This document shows, piece by piece, positions 24,191-32,363 of a stretch of 33,927 nt of DNA. The stretch spans positions 1 to 33,927 of the forward strand of contig JAFSKR010000011.1 in assembly GCA_017448825.1 (NCBI GenBank), read 5' to 3'. Numbering within the stretch: the first letter of the stretch is position 1; every line of letters starts with the position of its first letter. The stretch comes from Bacteroidaceae bacterium (GTDB taxonomy: Bacteria; Bacteroidota; Bacteroidia; Bacteroidales; Bacteroidaceae). A program made the translations under genes and the position numbers. The notes beneath the pieces were generated by a model that saw nothing but the letters and a program-made list of their open reading frames with translations, was not told the origin of the DNA and did not search any database.

Positions 24191-25312
24191 TTATAGCGAA
24201 GACAGCAACCTCACATACAGCGAGATAGCATCGTCTATCTCGCTGATTTTTATGTATTCATCAGCAGTGTGAGAACGGGCGGATTCGCCAGGGCCCAGCT
24301 TGAGCGAAGGGCAACGCATGAGGGCTTGGTCACTCAAAGTGGGAGAGCCGAAAGGGGTGAGACCTTCGCGGATGCAGGCTTGGATGAAGGGGTGCGACTC
24401 GTCTATCCGAGAAGAATACAAGCGGAAGGAGCGGGCATGGAGTTCCGACGTGAGATGCTCCTGGAAGAAAGCAAAGATTTCCTCGTTCGTGTAGCACTCG
24501 TTGGAGCGCACATCGATGGTGAACGTGCAGGTGTCAGGAATCACGTTGTGCTGCGTGCCCGCATTCACGACAGTGACCGTCTGCTTCACGGGGCCAAGGA
24601 GTTCTGTCTGCTTCGGGAACTGCCACTCCGAGAGCCACTGGATGTCCTTCATGGCATGGTAGATGGCGTTGTCACCCTCGTTGCGAGCCGCATGACCCGC
24701 CTTGCCGTGTGCGATGGCATCAATCACCATCAGTCCCTTCTCCGCAATGGCAGGCTGCATCCCTGTGGGTTCGCCGACGATGGCAAAGTCTATTTTTCCC
24801 AACAGCGGCAGCACACACTCAATGCCATTCTTGCCACTCACCTCCTCCTCACAACTCGCCAAATAAATCAGATGATACGGTCTCGGTTTGTCCTTCAACA
24901 ATATAAAAGCCTGCAAAAGAGCCATCAATCCACCCCCACAGTCGTTGCTGCCCAATCCATACAGCCTATCCCCCTCCACCGTCGGCGTGAAAGGGTCATG
25001 CTGCCAGCCAGCCACAGGCTTCACCGTGTCGATATGCGCATTGAGCAAAAGCCCCCCAGCCCCCGAAGGGGGAGGGCTGACGCGATGCTCCTCGTCAGAT
25101 TCCCACTGCGACGGCCCTCCCCCTTCGGGGGTCGGGGGGCTTACGCACCACACATTGTTGCCATGCCGCTGTGGAGCAAGCCCCTTCTCCCTCATGTACG
25201 CCTCCAGCACATCCGCCGCAGCTGCCTCGTCGCGACTCACGCTCGGCGTGGCAATCAGCCTCTTCAGCAGTTCCACCGCCTCCATAGTCTGCTCATTATA
25301 AGTCCTTTCCAT
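24191..25312 (-). CDS. argE: M20-family metallohydrolase, acetylornithine deacetylase-like (ArgE)
   Basis: This 373-residue cytoplasmic amidohydrolase resembles the ArgE-like acyl-ornithine deacetylase of Bacteroidota, which releases ornithine for arginine synthesis. Probable metal ligands and catalytic residues are His93 and Asp95 (NAHIDTVKP), Asp124 (GSNDCGGG), Glu155/Glu156 (SCEEEVSG), Glu181 (VGEPTG) and His348 (RSHTADEY). Bacteroidota members use N-succinyl- or N-acetyl-ornithine; the sequence alone does not decide which, and a dipeptidase role is not excluded. Residues about 57-88, just before the first metal ligand, are unusually Gly/Pro-rich and are encoded by a palindromic repeat (25049-25142) that keeps the frame. 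It is transcribed alone, towards the secreted-protein genes. Confidence 0.82.
   Translation of the reverse strand: MERTYNEQTMEAVELLKRLIATPSVSRDEAAAADVLEAYMREKGLAPQRHGNNVWCVSPPTPEGGGPSQWESDEEHRVSPPPSGAGGLLLNAHIDTVKPVAGWQHDPFTPTVEGDRLYGLGSNDCGGGLMALLQAFILLKDKPRPYHLIYLASCEEEVSGKNGIECVLPLLGKIDFAIVGEPTGMQPAIAEKGLMVIDAIAHGKAGHAARNEGDNAIYHAMKDIQWLSEWQFPKQTELLGPVKQTVTVVNAGTQHNVIPDTCTFTIDVRSNECYTNEEIFAFFQEHLTSELHARSFRLYSSRIDESHPFIQACIREGLTPFGSPTLSDQALMRCPSLKLGPGESARSHTADEYIKISEIDDAISLYVRLLSSL
25049..25142. repeat. GC-rich palindromic repeat inserted in-frame in the M20 gene
   Basis: Two 29-nt arms (25049-25077 and 25114-25142) are reverse complements apart from one swapped dinucleotide (27 of 29 matching). 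They are separated by a 36-nt spacer. Each arm itself contains a CCCCCGAAGGGGG hairpin core. From memory, CCCCGAAGGGG-type repeats are dispersed in many Bacteroidota genomes. Here the unit is translated as residues about 57-88 of the hydrolase (PPTPEGGGPSQW...PPPSGAGG) without a stop. Confidence 0.8.
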
Positions 25313-25334
25313 CCTTTCTTATCTTTTTCGGGGA

Positions 25335-25365
25335 CAAAGTTAGCCTTTTTCTTTCATTTGGCAAA
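25335..25365 (-). promoter_or_regulatory. Consensus promoter of the M20 hydrolase gene
   Basis: On the minus strand TTTG (25362-25365) is followed after 19 nt by TAACTTTG (25335-25342), a full consensus match. The leader would be about 18 nt. Its -33 side lies only 13 nt from the rightward ECF-type element at 25379, so polymerases of two types would be loaded back-to-back here. Confidence 0.75.
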
Positions 25366-25378
25366 AAAAATCGCACTT

Positions 25379-25413
25379 AGGGGTGTTTGATTAGCGTTTT
25401 CGTGTGTCATACG
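25379..25413 (+). promoter_or_regulatory. Putative ECF-sigma promoter of the GLPGLI/receptor operon
   Basis: GGGGTGTTTGATT (25380-25392), 10 nt, then TGTGTCATACG (25403-25413), is nearly repeated with identical spacing before the ECF sigma gene (32295-32329). The two blocks would be the -35 and -10 regions of an alternative-sigma promoter. No TAnnTTTG box lies between this element and the ATG at 25457. The leader would be roughly 37 nt. Confidence 0.6.
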
Positions 25414-25456
25414 GATAAAGAAAGCCACAAAAACAACCATTTACACAACACCGCAA

Positions 25457-26347
25457 ATGAAGAAGAACCTGCTCATCATCGCCCTTGCAGTCATCAGTAG
25501 TGGGGCAACTGCACAGAAGAAGGAAGCCAGCATCTTGATGATGAGCCGCAACCGATTAGGAAAAGCCACTGTCGTCGATACCAGCGACGTGCGCATCTAT
25601 TACGCTCTCAACGCCGACTCTCTCAGCAACCAAGACACCTATGTTGACTTGCGAGTGCTGGAAGTGGGTCCGAAAGTGACCAAGTGCAGCAGCGAATTTG
25701 TGCGTGAAGGCGAAGCACATCAGAAAGAAATCCTAAAGACATGGAGGGTGTCTCATCCTCATGCTGACGGTGTGCCTCGTTCCTGTCCGATTCACGGCAA
25801 GCGGCGTGACTATTGGAACGAAATCCAGTACACCGACATCTACATCGAGGGGCAAACCGCCACAGAGTACCACACCATGCCACATGGCTTCCAAGGCGAG
25901 AACGGCTACCTAATCAGTCAGTATCCCTCACAGAACTGGTCACTCACCGACGAGACCATAACCATCCTGGGTCACAAGTGCCAAAAGGCGACCTGCCATT
26001 GGCGCGGTCGCAACTTTGTGGCCTGGTTCGCTCCCGACATCCCCATCCGTCGCGGTCCGTGGCTCTTCGGCGGATTGCCGGGACTCATCCTCAAAGTCCA
26101 TGACAAAGACCATCACTACACCTTCGAAGCCGTGAGCATCCAACGCGGCAACCAACCCATCATCCGTTACGCCTACGATGCCTACCGCAAGGCCAGCCGA
26201 GACCGCTATCTCCGCCTCAACCGCGAACTGAACGCAGAATACAATAACACCATCGGACGCATGGGCGGCATGATGAAGAATGCCGCAGGCGAATGGGTGC
26301 CAGCATCTGGCTCCAAGATACCGTATGAACCTTTAGAATTAGAATAA
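25457..26347 (+). CDS. GLPGLI-family secreted protein (copy 1)
   Basis: This 296-residue protein has a signal peptide (to ATAQ, residue 20) and the family hallmark GLPGLI at 206-211 within RRGPWLFGGLPGLILKVHDKD. Upstream is a conserved CQKATC (Cys175, Cys180) and WRGRNFVAWFAPDIPI. It ends in PLELE. GLPGLI proteins are periplasmic or envelope proteins of unknown function in Bacteroidota, often next to TonB-dependent receptors, as here. This is the most divergent of the four copies at its N-terminus and has extra cysteines (77 and 110). It opens the six-gene operon, 21 nt before the receptor gene. Confidence 0.88.
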   Translation: MKKNLLIIALAVISSGATAQKKEASILMMSRNRLGKATVVDTSDVRIYYALNADSLSNQDTYVDLRVLEVGPKVTKCSSEFVREGEAHQKEILKTWRVSHPHADGVPRSCPIHGKRRDYWNEIQYTDIYIEGQTATEYHTMPHGFQGENGYLISQYPSQNWSLTDETITILGHKCQKATCHWRGRNFVAWFAPDIPIRRGPWLFGGLPGLILKVHDKDHHYTFEAVSIQRGNQPIIRYAYDAYRKASRDRYLRLNRELNAEYNNTIGRMGGMMKNAAGEWVPASGSKIPYEPLELE

Positions 26348-26367
26348 TTGAATGGCAACTGTGACAA

Positions 26368-29097
26368 ATGAATACGAAATGCATCACTCTTATTCTCGCT
26401 TTCTCAGCTCTGTGTTGCAAGGCGAAAGCGCAGACCATCATAGATGGTACAGTTACTGACTCTCTCGGTATGGCAGTGGACGCCTACGTCACTGTGGCGC
26501 CAAAGGGTATGGGCAACATCATCGGTTTTGCAGACACCGATGCCAAGGGGCACTATCAGTTGCAGTTCAGGAGTGAGGCTGACTCCGTGGTGGTGACTGC
26601 CGCAGGACTTGCCATCGGCAATGTGTCGCGCATCGTGGTCAACAAGACTCAGCGGTTGGACATCCGTGCCCGTCAGAAAGCCATCGAACTGAAAGAGGTG
26701 TCCGTCAAAGCTGACAAGATACGGCAACACGGCGACACGCTCAACTACACCGTAGCGTCCTATCAGCAGCAGGGCGACCGCGTCATCGGCGACGTGTTGA
26801 AGCGTATGCCGGGCATCGAAGTGTCAGAGAGCGGAGCCATCAAGTTCAACGGCAAGGCCATCAAGAAATTCTACGTAGAGGACATGGACCTGCTACAGGG
26901 TCGCTATGGCTTGGCAACCAACAATATCAACGCCTCAGACGTAGCCACGGTGCAGGTGCTGGAACACCACCAGCCCATCAAGGCACTGCAGGACAAGTCC
27001 CTCACCGACGACGTGGCCATCAACCTGAAACTGAAGAACTCAGCCAAGGGAACCGTAGCCATCAACACCATGTTGGGTGGTGGCATCCAGCAGGCAGGCG
27101 GCTGGGGTTTCGGCACCCGTCCCCTTTCTGATGGGCAAACAGTCATCGGCTCGAACCCGTTATGGACTGTAGAGGCCGTGGGTATGTACTTCGCCAAGAA
27201 GCGGCAAAACATGACTTTATATAAAGGTAATAACACGGGCGACGACGTGTCGAAGGAACTGACTTCGCATTACTCCAACATCAACAGCGTCAGCCTCTAT
27301 CCCTTCTGCCCGACGAACGCCGTGCTACCGTCAGGGGCAGGGTTGCCACAAAAACGCACCTTCGACAACCACAGCCACATTGCTACGGTGAACCATCTGG
27401 AGAAAGTGGGAAAAGATTCGGAAGTAACGATGAACATAGCCTACTACAATGACGACATCCGCCGTGAGGGAACATCGGAGAGCGACCGCTTCATCAGCGA
27501 CGACAGCCGACTGCTGACCACTGAAACGCTGACTTCACGCACCCATCTGAACGACCTTAGCGGCAACCTCCGCTATATGTGGAATGCCAAAGACGGCTTT
27601 CTCGCCAACGTCATCAAGTTCGACGGAAGTTGGAATGACGACCAAGTGGAAGGACTACTTGCGTCACAGTTGAACGGCCCTCAGCCTCTCAACTTTGGCA
27701 TCGAACGCACCCACCAGCACTTCGACCGCCCATCGCTTGCCGTGAGCAACACCACCAACCTCATCAAGAATGTGGGCAAGCACACACTCGACCTGCATTT
27801 CTCGGCAGGCTATGCACAGCGTCCAAACACACTCACGGTAGGGGTGGATTCGCTCAATGCCCAGCGGGAACTGTTCAACAGTCATGCCTATCAGCAAGAC
27901 ATCAAATCGCGCCACATCAATGCCAACTTCCACACCAACTACAACTTCCGCTTCGGCAACTTCACCTTGTCCTACGGCGTGATAGCCAATGCCAGCCTTC
28001 ACGGCATCACCACCGACTTGGATGGCTTTGACACAGGCAACTACTCCGCAAGCAATGACCTGTGGTACAACACCTACGAACTGACCCTCGGACAGCATTA
28101 CAAATGGGAACGTGGCGGTTGGCGTGTGAGTCTCGGCTGTCCACTGAACCTCTACACCCAGACCCTCGACGACCGCATCCGCGACGATAAACACAGTTAC
28201 ACTCACCTGCTCGTATCGCCCAACTTCTCCACCAGCTACGAGTGGCGCGACTGGAGCGGCAACATCAGTACCTCCTATTATAAAAATGTAGGCGATCCAG
28301 GCGGCATCTACAGCGGCTACATCATGAACAACTACCGTACCTTCCAACGCTCCTACGTTGAACAACTGTCCGAAACCGACCGCATAGGAGCCAGCACCAG
28401 CATCGGCTACCGCAGTGCCTTGAATGCCACATTCTTCCGCATCAACGCCAGTTACAGCCACACCCGCGACAACCAAATCTACGGCTATTCCTACACGGGA
28501 GCTACCAGCGTGGTGCAAGCCGTTAACCAAGCCACCACGTCCAACTCCTACAACTTCAGCTTCGACTTCAGCAAAGGCTTCGACTGGCTACAAACCACGT
28601 TCCGTGCCTTCGGCGGCTACGGTCATTCCCACAGCGAGCAGTTGATAGCGGGGCAACTCTATCCCTTCAACAGCCGCACCATCAGCCTCGGAGCCGGTGG
28701 CACCATCACTCCCCTGCCTTGGCTCAACTTCGTGCTGAGCAGTGGCTACAGCTGGAACAGCAGTTGGACCGATAGCGGCAGCAGTGACCTCGCCCGCACC
28801 ATCCGCACCGCTACCCAACGCCTGTCCATGAACGTCTATGTTACCAAACAAATGACCCTCTCCGCATCCGTGGAGGACAACTACACCAACCTCACCGCCA
28901 CCGACCGACACGCCTGGTTCAGCGACATCAAGGCAAAGTACAAACTCGGTCGCTGCAACTTCGAACTGCAACTCAACAACCTCTTCGACCAGCGTCACTA
29001 CACCCGTGTCACCTATTCCGGCCTCGACATATACACCAACACCTCGCAGCTCCGTCCCCGCAATATCCTCGCCACCGTAAGATTCAAACTACTATAA
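26368..29097 (+). CDS. TonB-dependent-receptor-like outer-membrane barrel protein
   Basis: This 909-residue protein has a signal peptide (1-21), then a carboxypeptidase-D regulatory-like domain (about 22-103, starting TIIDGTVTDSLGMAVDAYV). The plug-like domain (about 110-230) contains IELKEVSVKADKI, VIGDVLKRMPGIEVSESG, IKKFYVEDMDLLQGRYGLATNNI and VQVLEHHQPIKAL. A long barrel ends in LATVRFKLL. It belongs to the outer-membrane beta-barrel group commonly paired with GLPGLI proteins, not to the SusC group: there is no SusD partner and no SusC-type YGARGSNGV motif. Its substrate is unknown. It is flanked on both sides by GLPGLI genes and followed by a TonB C-terminal-domain gene in the same operon, pointing to one envelope complex or import system. 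Confidence 0.85.
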   Translation: MNTKCITLILAFSALCCKAKAQTIIDGTVTDSLGMAVDAYVTVAPKGMGNIIGFADTDAKGHYQLQFRSEADSVVVTAAGLAIGNVSRIVVNKTQRLDIRARQKAIELKEVSVKADKIRQHGDTLNYTVASYQQQGDRVIGDVLKRMPGIEVSESGAIKFNGKAIKKFYVEDMDLLQGRYGLATNNINASDVATVQVLEHHQPIKALQDKSLTDDVAINLKLKNSAKGTVAINTMLGGGIQQAGGWGFGTRPLSDGQTVIGSNPLWTVEAVGMYFAKKRQNMTLYKGNNTGDDVSKELTSHYSNINSVSLYPFCPTNAVLPSGAGLPQKRTFDNHSHIATVNHLEKVGKDSEVTMNIAYYNDDIRREGTSESDRFISDDSRLLTTETLTSRTHLNDLSGNLRYMWNAKDGFLANVIKFDGSWNDDQVEGLLASQLNGPQPLNFGIERTHQHFDRPSLAVSNTTNLIKNVGKHTLDLHFSAGYAQRPNTLTVGVDSLNAQRELFNSHAYQQDIKSRHINANFHTNYNFRFGNFTLSYGVIANASLHGITTDLDGFDTGNYSASNDLWYNTYELTLGQHYKWERGGWRVSLGCPLNLYTQTLDDRIRDDKHSYTHLLVSPNFSTSYEWRDWSGNISTSYYKNVGDPGGIYSGYIMNNYRTFQRSYVEQLSETDRIGASTSIGYRSALNATFFRINASYSHTRDNQIYGYSYTGATSVVQAVNQATTSNSYNFSFDFSKGFDWLQTTFRAFGGYGHSHSEQLIAGQLYPFNSRTISLGAGGTITPLPWLNFVLSSGYSWNSSWTDSGSSDLARTIRTATQRLSMNVYVTKQMTLSASVEDNYTNLTATDRHAWFSDIKAKYKLGRCNFELQLNNLFDQRHYTRVTYSGLDIYTNTSQLRPRNILATVRFKLL

Positions 29098-29109
29098 TTC
29101 AATATTAAT

Positions 29110-29988
29110 ATGAACAAGAGATTCTTTATTATTTTCATCGCTATTACCGCCCTATGCGGTGAAGCGAGCGCCCAGTGGAAACAGAGTGGAGCCAGAGCTA
29201 ATGGAAGTCACATCACAGTTCTGGGGCGTAAGGTCATCGACACGGCCAACCTGCGCATCAAGTATGCGTGGGGAGCCACAGACATCACGCAGGACAGCAC
29301 CTATCTGGATTGCGGACAACTGCTCATCGGCCAGCACATGACGAAGTACAGCAGCTGGTTCGTGGAGGTGGCCGACAGCCAGCGCGTAGAGTGGGCAAAG
29401 AAGAACCCGAACCCACAGGGCGTACCCAACGGCACGTGGTGGATGCGGGGCAAGGTGCCCGGCATCTGGAGTGAATACCAGTACTCCAATATCTTCATCC
29501 ACGGCGACACGCTCAACGAGTGGGCCATGATGCCGATGGGGCAGGAATGGCCGCAACGGTATGAGGAGAAATGGGAGGGACAGGAGTGGACGTTGCAAGC
29601 AGACACTGCCACGTTCCTCGGCTATCCCTGCCAGAAAGCCACCTGCCGCTGGCGTGGGCGTGATTACATAGCGTGGTTTGCTCCCGACATTCCCATCCGT
29701 CGCGGGCCGTGGAAGTTCGGTGGTCTGCCGGGACTCATCATGAAGATTCACGATGTGGATAGCCTATACGTCTTCGAGGCAGTGGCCATCGAGAAGGGCA
29801 ACTTCCCCATCTACCAGTACCCCAAGGAGGAGTTCATGAAATCCACACGTACCCACACATGGAAACTGCAAGTGGCATACAACCGCAATTATCTGAAGAC
29901 CGCCGGCATCCGAAGCTTCAACGAGGACGGCACCATCGGCGACCTGAAATCTAACCCGCACGAGTATGACCCGATGGAGCTGGAATAA
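29110..29988 (+). CDS. GLPGLI-family secreted protein (copy 2)
   Basis: This 292-residue protein has a signal peptide ending in EASAQ (about residue 22), followed by WKQ. It carries CQKATC (Cys174, Cys179), WRGRDYIAWFAPDIPIRRGPW, GLPGLI at 205-210 and the terminal PMELE. Its core is closest to copies 1 and 3. It starts 12 nt after the receptor stop. The Trp-rich region NGTWWMRGKVPGIWSEYQYSNIFI aligns with WSEYQYDEIFI in copy 3 and WSEYEWSDYFF in copy 4, a second family block. The function is unknown; possible roles are a periplasmic chaperone, ligand-binding partner or modifying enzyme for the receptor's cargo. Confidence 0.88.
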   Translation: MNKRFFIIFIAITALCGEASAQWKQSGARANGSHITVLGRKVIDTANLRIKYAWGATDITQDSTYLDCGQLLIGQHMTKYSSWFVEVADSQRVEWAKKNPNPQGVPNGTWWMRGKVPGIWSEYQYSNIFIHGDTLNEWAMMPMGQEWPQRYEEKWEGQEWTLQADTATFLGYPCQKATCRWRGRDYIAWFAPDIPIRRGPWKFGGLPGLIMKIHDVDSLYVFEAVAIEKGNFPIYQYPKEEFMKSTRTHTWKLQVAYNRNYLKTAGIRSFNEDGTIGDLKSNPHEYDPMELE

Positions 29989-30036
29989 ACACAAAGCAAC
30001 AAAAAATATTCATTCACAACTCAAACAAAAACAACA

Positions 30037-30447
30037 ATGAAGAAGAACATGATGATCGCCTTTGCAGCCATGATGCTGCAGACAGCTGCCATCACAGCGC
30101 AGACCCAGGAACAGACAGCTCCCATCTACACACCCGAACAGGTGGAGCAACGTGCCATGTTCCCCGGAGGACAGGAAGGCATGATGAGCTACATGATGCA
30201 ACACATGAAGTACCCCAAAGAGGCAGAGAAAGATCAGGCTCGGGGAACCGTCGTTGTTCACTTCGTCGTGGAAGCCGACGGCAGCATTTCCGAAGCCCAT
30301 GTTCCCGACAGTCTCAAAGTCCATCCAGCCCTTGATGCTGCCGCCATGCAGTTCGTCCAAGCAATGCCGAAATGGGAACCAGCCAAGCTGAAGGGCAAGA
30401 CCGTCCGCCAACACGCCACACATGCCATCACCTATCGATACAAATAA
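30037..30447 (+). CDS. Stand-alone TonB C-terminal-domain periplasmic protein
   Basis: This 136-residue protein has a signal peptide (to ITAQ, about residue 22). A MFPGGQEGMMSYMMQHMKYPKEA block follows, then a TonB C-terminal domain (RGTVVVHFVVEADGSISEAHV ... WEPAKLKGKTVRQHATHAITYRYK). TonB normally carries an N-terminal membrane anchor and a Pro-rich spacer to reach ExbBD; both are absent here, so it cannot transduce energy in the usual way. It may bind the TonB box of the receptor at 26368 and modulate or compete with TonB, or act as a structural partner of the GLPGLI proteins. It lies between GLPGLI copies 2 and 3. Confidence 0.82.
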   Translation: MKKNMMIAFAAMMLQTAAITAQTQEQTAPIYTPEQVEQRAMFPGGQEGMMSYMMQHMKYPKEAEKDQARGTVVVHFVVEADGSISEAHVPDSLKVHPALDAAAMQFVQAMPKWEPAKLKGKTVRQHATHAITYRYK

Positions 30448-30461
30448 TTTCCAACTCTGCC

Positions 30462-31304
30462 ATGAAACGAATAATGATAGTCTTCGCCCTCGCTGCCCTG
30501 TGCGGTGGGGCGAATGCCCTGTGGAAACAGGGCGAAGTGGCACCATCCTCCAAAAGGGGAAGCATCCCGCCAACAGAGATTGACAAGGCGGAAGTGACCG
30601 TGTACTATGCGTTCAACGCCGACAACATCAAGGACGAGAACACCTACATCGACCTTGGATGGCTGCAAGTGGGTAAGCAGTACACGAAGTATGCCAGCTA
30701 CTTCATGGCACACAGCGACTCGACCTACAAGGCAAAGTTGATAAAGCATGGTGCAGCCGAGGGTATGCCCATGCAGAAGAACGGCGGTAAGTTCCCGTCG
30801 CTGTGGTCGGAATACCAGTACGACGAAATCTTCATCAAGGACGGACAGCTGACAGAGTATGCCATCATGCCGATGAATCTCGAAAGGGAATGCTGCCAGT
30901 ACACAGAGGCTTACCCGATGCAGGAGTGGACGCTGAAGGAAGAGCAGCAGACCATCCACGGCTACCGCTGCCAGAAAGCTACCTGCCGCTGGCGAGGCCG
31001 CGACTACGAGGCGTGGTTCACCACGGAGATACCTATCCAGCGCGGCCCATGGAAGTTCGGCGGTCTGCCAGGACTCATCGTGAAGATTTCCGATGCCAAG
31101 AAAGAGTACAACTTCGAGTTGGTGAAACTGGAGCGGACACCGCGCCCCATCATGTCATGGAACTTCTCTCGCTTCCGCAAAGTAAAGCGCCAAGACATGC
31201 TGAAACTACAGAAGAAAATCAACGTGAACTGGGTAAGGGTGTTGTCGCCAGAAGCTGGCAACCAGTTTCCAGACCATCCTTACAGCCCGATGGAGTTAGA
31301 ATAA
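30462..31304 (+). CDS. GLPGLI-family secreted protein (copy 3)
   Basis: This 280-residue protein has a signal peptide ending about GGANA (residue 19). It contains CQKATC (Cys170, Cys175), WRGRDYEAWFTTEIPIQRGPW, GLPGLI at 201-206 and terminal PMELE. In this copy the otherwise constant AWFAPDIP is changed to AWFTTEIP, and an extra CC occurs at 144-145, so it is diverging from copies 1, 2 and 4. The ATG at 30462 was chosen because it opens the signal peptide. The longer in-frame start overlaps the TonB-domain gene. The gap from that gene is 14 nt. Confidence 0.88.
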   Translation: MKRIMIVFALAALCGGANALWKQGEVAPSSKRGSIPPTEIDKAEVTVYYAFNADNIKDENTYIDLGWLQVGKQYTKYASYFMAHSDSTYKAKLIKHGAAEGMPMQKNGGKFPSLWSEYQYDEIFIKDGQLTEYAIMPMNLERECCQYTEAYPMQEWTLKEEQQTIHGYRCQKATCRWRGRDYEAWFTTEIPIQRGPWKFGGLPGLIVKISDAKKEYNFELVKLERTPRPIMSWNFSRFRKVKRQDMLKLQKKINVNWVRVLSPEAGNQFPDHPYSPMELE

Positions 31305-31316
31305 ACATATAAAATC

Positions 31317-32216
31317 ATGAACAGAAGAAACATCATCACCATCATCCTCGCACTTGCCGCACAATGCGGTGGGGCGAGTGCGCAACCCAAGGAAGGTGGG
31401 CGATGCCCTGCACCCATCTACGCCAGAGACTTCTCGAAGATGGAAGTCTTGGACACGACGCGGCTGAGAGTGCGCTATGCCTTTTGTGCCGAAAAGATGA
31501 ACGACCCGAAAACGTATATCGACCTGCAGAGGCTCGATGTGGGGAAACGGGTCGTGAAGTACTACAGCCAGTTCGTCTACCTCAGCGACTCGCTGATTAT
31601 GCATTGGAAGAAAGCCAACCCGAACTCGCAGGCAGGGCAAAGTTGGCTGGGCGAAGGCGGTCGCGGGAAAGGCCAATGGAGCGAATATGAGTGGAGCGAC
31701 TATTTCTTCGAAAACGGGCAGCTGACGGAGTATAGCCAGATGCCACAGTGGCTGCACAAGTACAACTCATGGTACACCGAGCCAGCCCCCAAGCAACAAT
31801 GGACGCTGCACAACGAGACACAGACCATCATCGGTTACAAGTGCCAGCGAGCCACCTGCCGTTTCCGTGGTCGTGACTTCGTGGCTTGGTTTGCGCCCGA
31901 CATCCCCGTGAAGCGAGGTCCGTGGAAGTTCCAGGGGCTGCCTGGTCTCATCCTGAAGGTCTATGACAAGGACAAGCTCTACACCTTTGAAGCCATCGGG
32001 CTGGAGACGCGCAAGTATCCCATCACCCGCTTCAGGCAGTACAAGGAGTACACCCGCTCCACCCGCGAAAAGGTGTGGAAGATGCAACGCAGATGGCATG
32101 AGAACTGGTTTAAGGCGGTCGATTTCCACAAAGCCACGATGGATGCCTCTGGCCAAATGATTACAGGTGAAGCCGTGTCTATCTATACGCCTTATCATCC
32201 ATTGGAGTTGGAATAA
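31317..32216 (+). CDS. GLPGLI-family secreted protein (copy 4)
   Basis: This 299-residue protein has a signal peptide ending GGASAQ (about residue 23). It contains CQRATC (Cys176, Cys181), FRGRDFVAWFAPDIPVKRGPW, then FQGLPGLI with GLPGLI at 207-212, and terminal PLELE. It is 12 nt after copy 3 and is the last gene of the operon. Copies 2-4 also share a DNA-level block at the signal-peptide cleavage region (TGCGGTG...GCGAGCGC-like), pointing to tandem duplication within the operon. After the stop, a weak 7-bp stem (about 32221-32256) with a T-rich tail may terminate transcription. Confidence 0.88.
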   Translation: MNRRNIITIILALAAQCGGASAQPKEGGRCPAPIYARDFSKMEVLDTTRLRVRYAFCAEKMNDPKTYIDLQRLDVGKRVVKYYSQFVYLSDSLIMHWKKANPNSQAGQSWLGEGGRGKGQWSEYEWSDYFFENGQLTEYSQMPQWLHKYNSWYTEPAPKQQWTLHNETQTIIGYKCQRATCRFRGRDFVAWFAPDIPVKRGPWKFQGLPGLILKVYDKDKLYTFEAIGLETRKYPITRFRQYKEYTRSTREKVWKMQRRWHENWFKAVDFHKATMDASGQMITGEAVSIYTPYHPLELE

Positions 32217-32293
32217 GGCTCTTCCGTGCTTTTTCTCGTGCTGGGAGGGGAGAGTTTCTGTTCTTTTCCTTATTTTTGCAAAAAAATGGGCAT

Positions 32294-32329
32294 CAGGGGG
32301 TGTTTGATTTGCTTTCCTGTGTGTCTTAC
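32294..32329 (+). promoter_or_regulatory. Putative autoregulatory ECF-sigma promoter
   Basis: GGGGTGTTTGATT (32296-32308), 10 nt, then TGTGTCTTACG (32319-32329), duplicates the element before the GLPGLI operon, with 13 of 13 and 10 of 11 bases matching in the two blocks. It lies 34 nt before the sigma gene, the expected place for an autoregulated promoter. A TATTTTTG box at 32271-32278 upstream lacks a partner -33 and is a weaker candidate for basal transcription. Confidence 0.62.
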
Positions 32330-32363
32330 GTGTAGAGTAAGGCAATAAAGCCTGCATTCAAGT

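Noticed and set aside
24269-25390. Plus-strand open frame of 373 codons opposite the M20 gene
   Set aside because: The minus-strand frame carries all M20 metal-binding motifs; the plus frame is Arg-rich without any domain.
27664-28530. Minus-strand open frame of 288 codons
   Set aside because: Antisense to the receptor-like barrel; Val/Ala-rich shadow translation.
26368-29097. Calling the barrel protein a third SusC
   Set aside because: It lacks the SusC plug signature and a SusD partner, and its neighbours are GLPGLI genes.
32271-32278. TATTTTTG as the main promoter of the sigma gene
   Set aside because: It matches the -7 box but no TTTG or TTG lies 19-20 nt upstream, whereas the duplicated ECF-type element lies closer to the gene.
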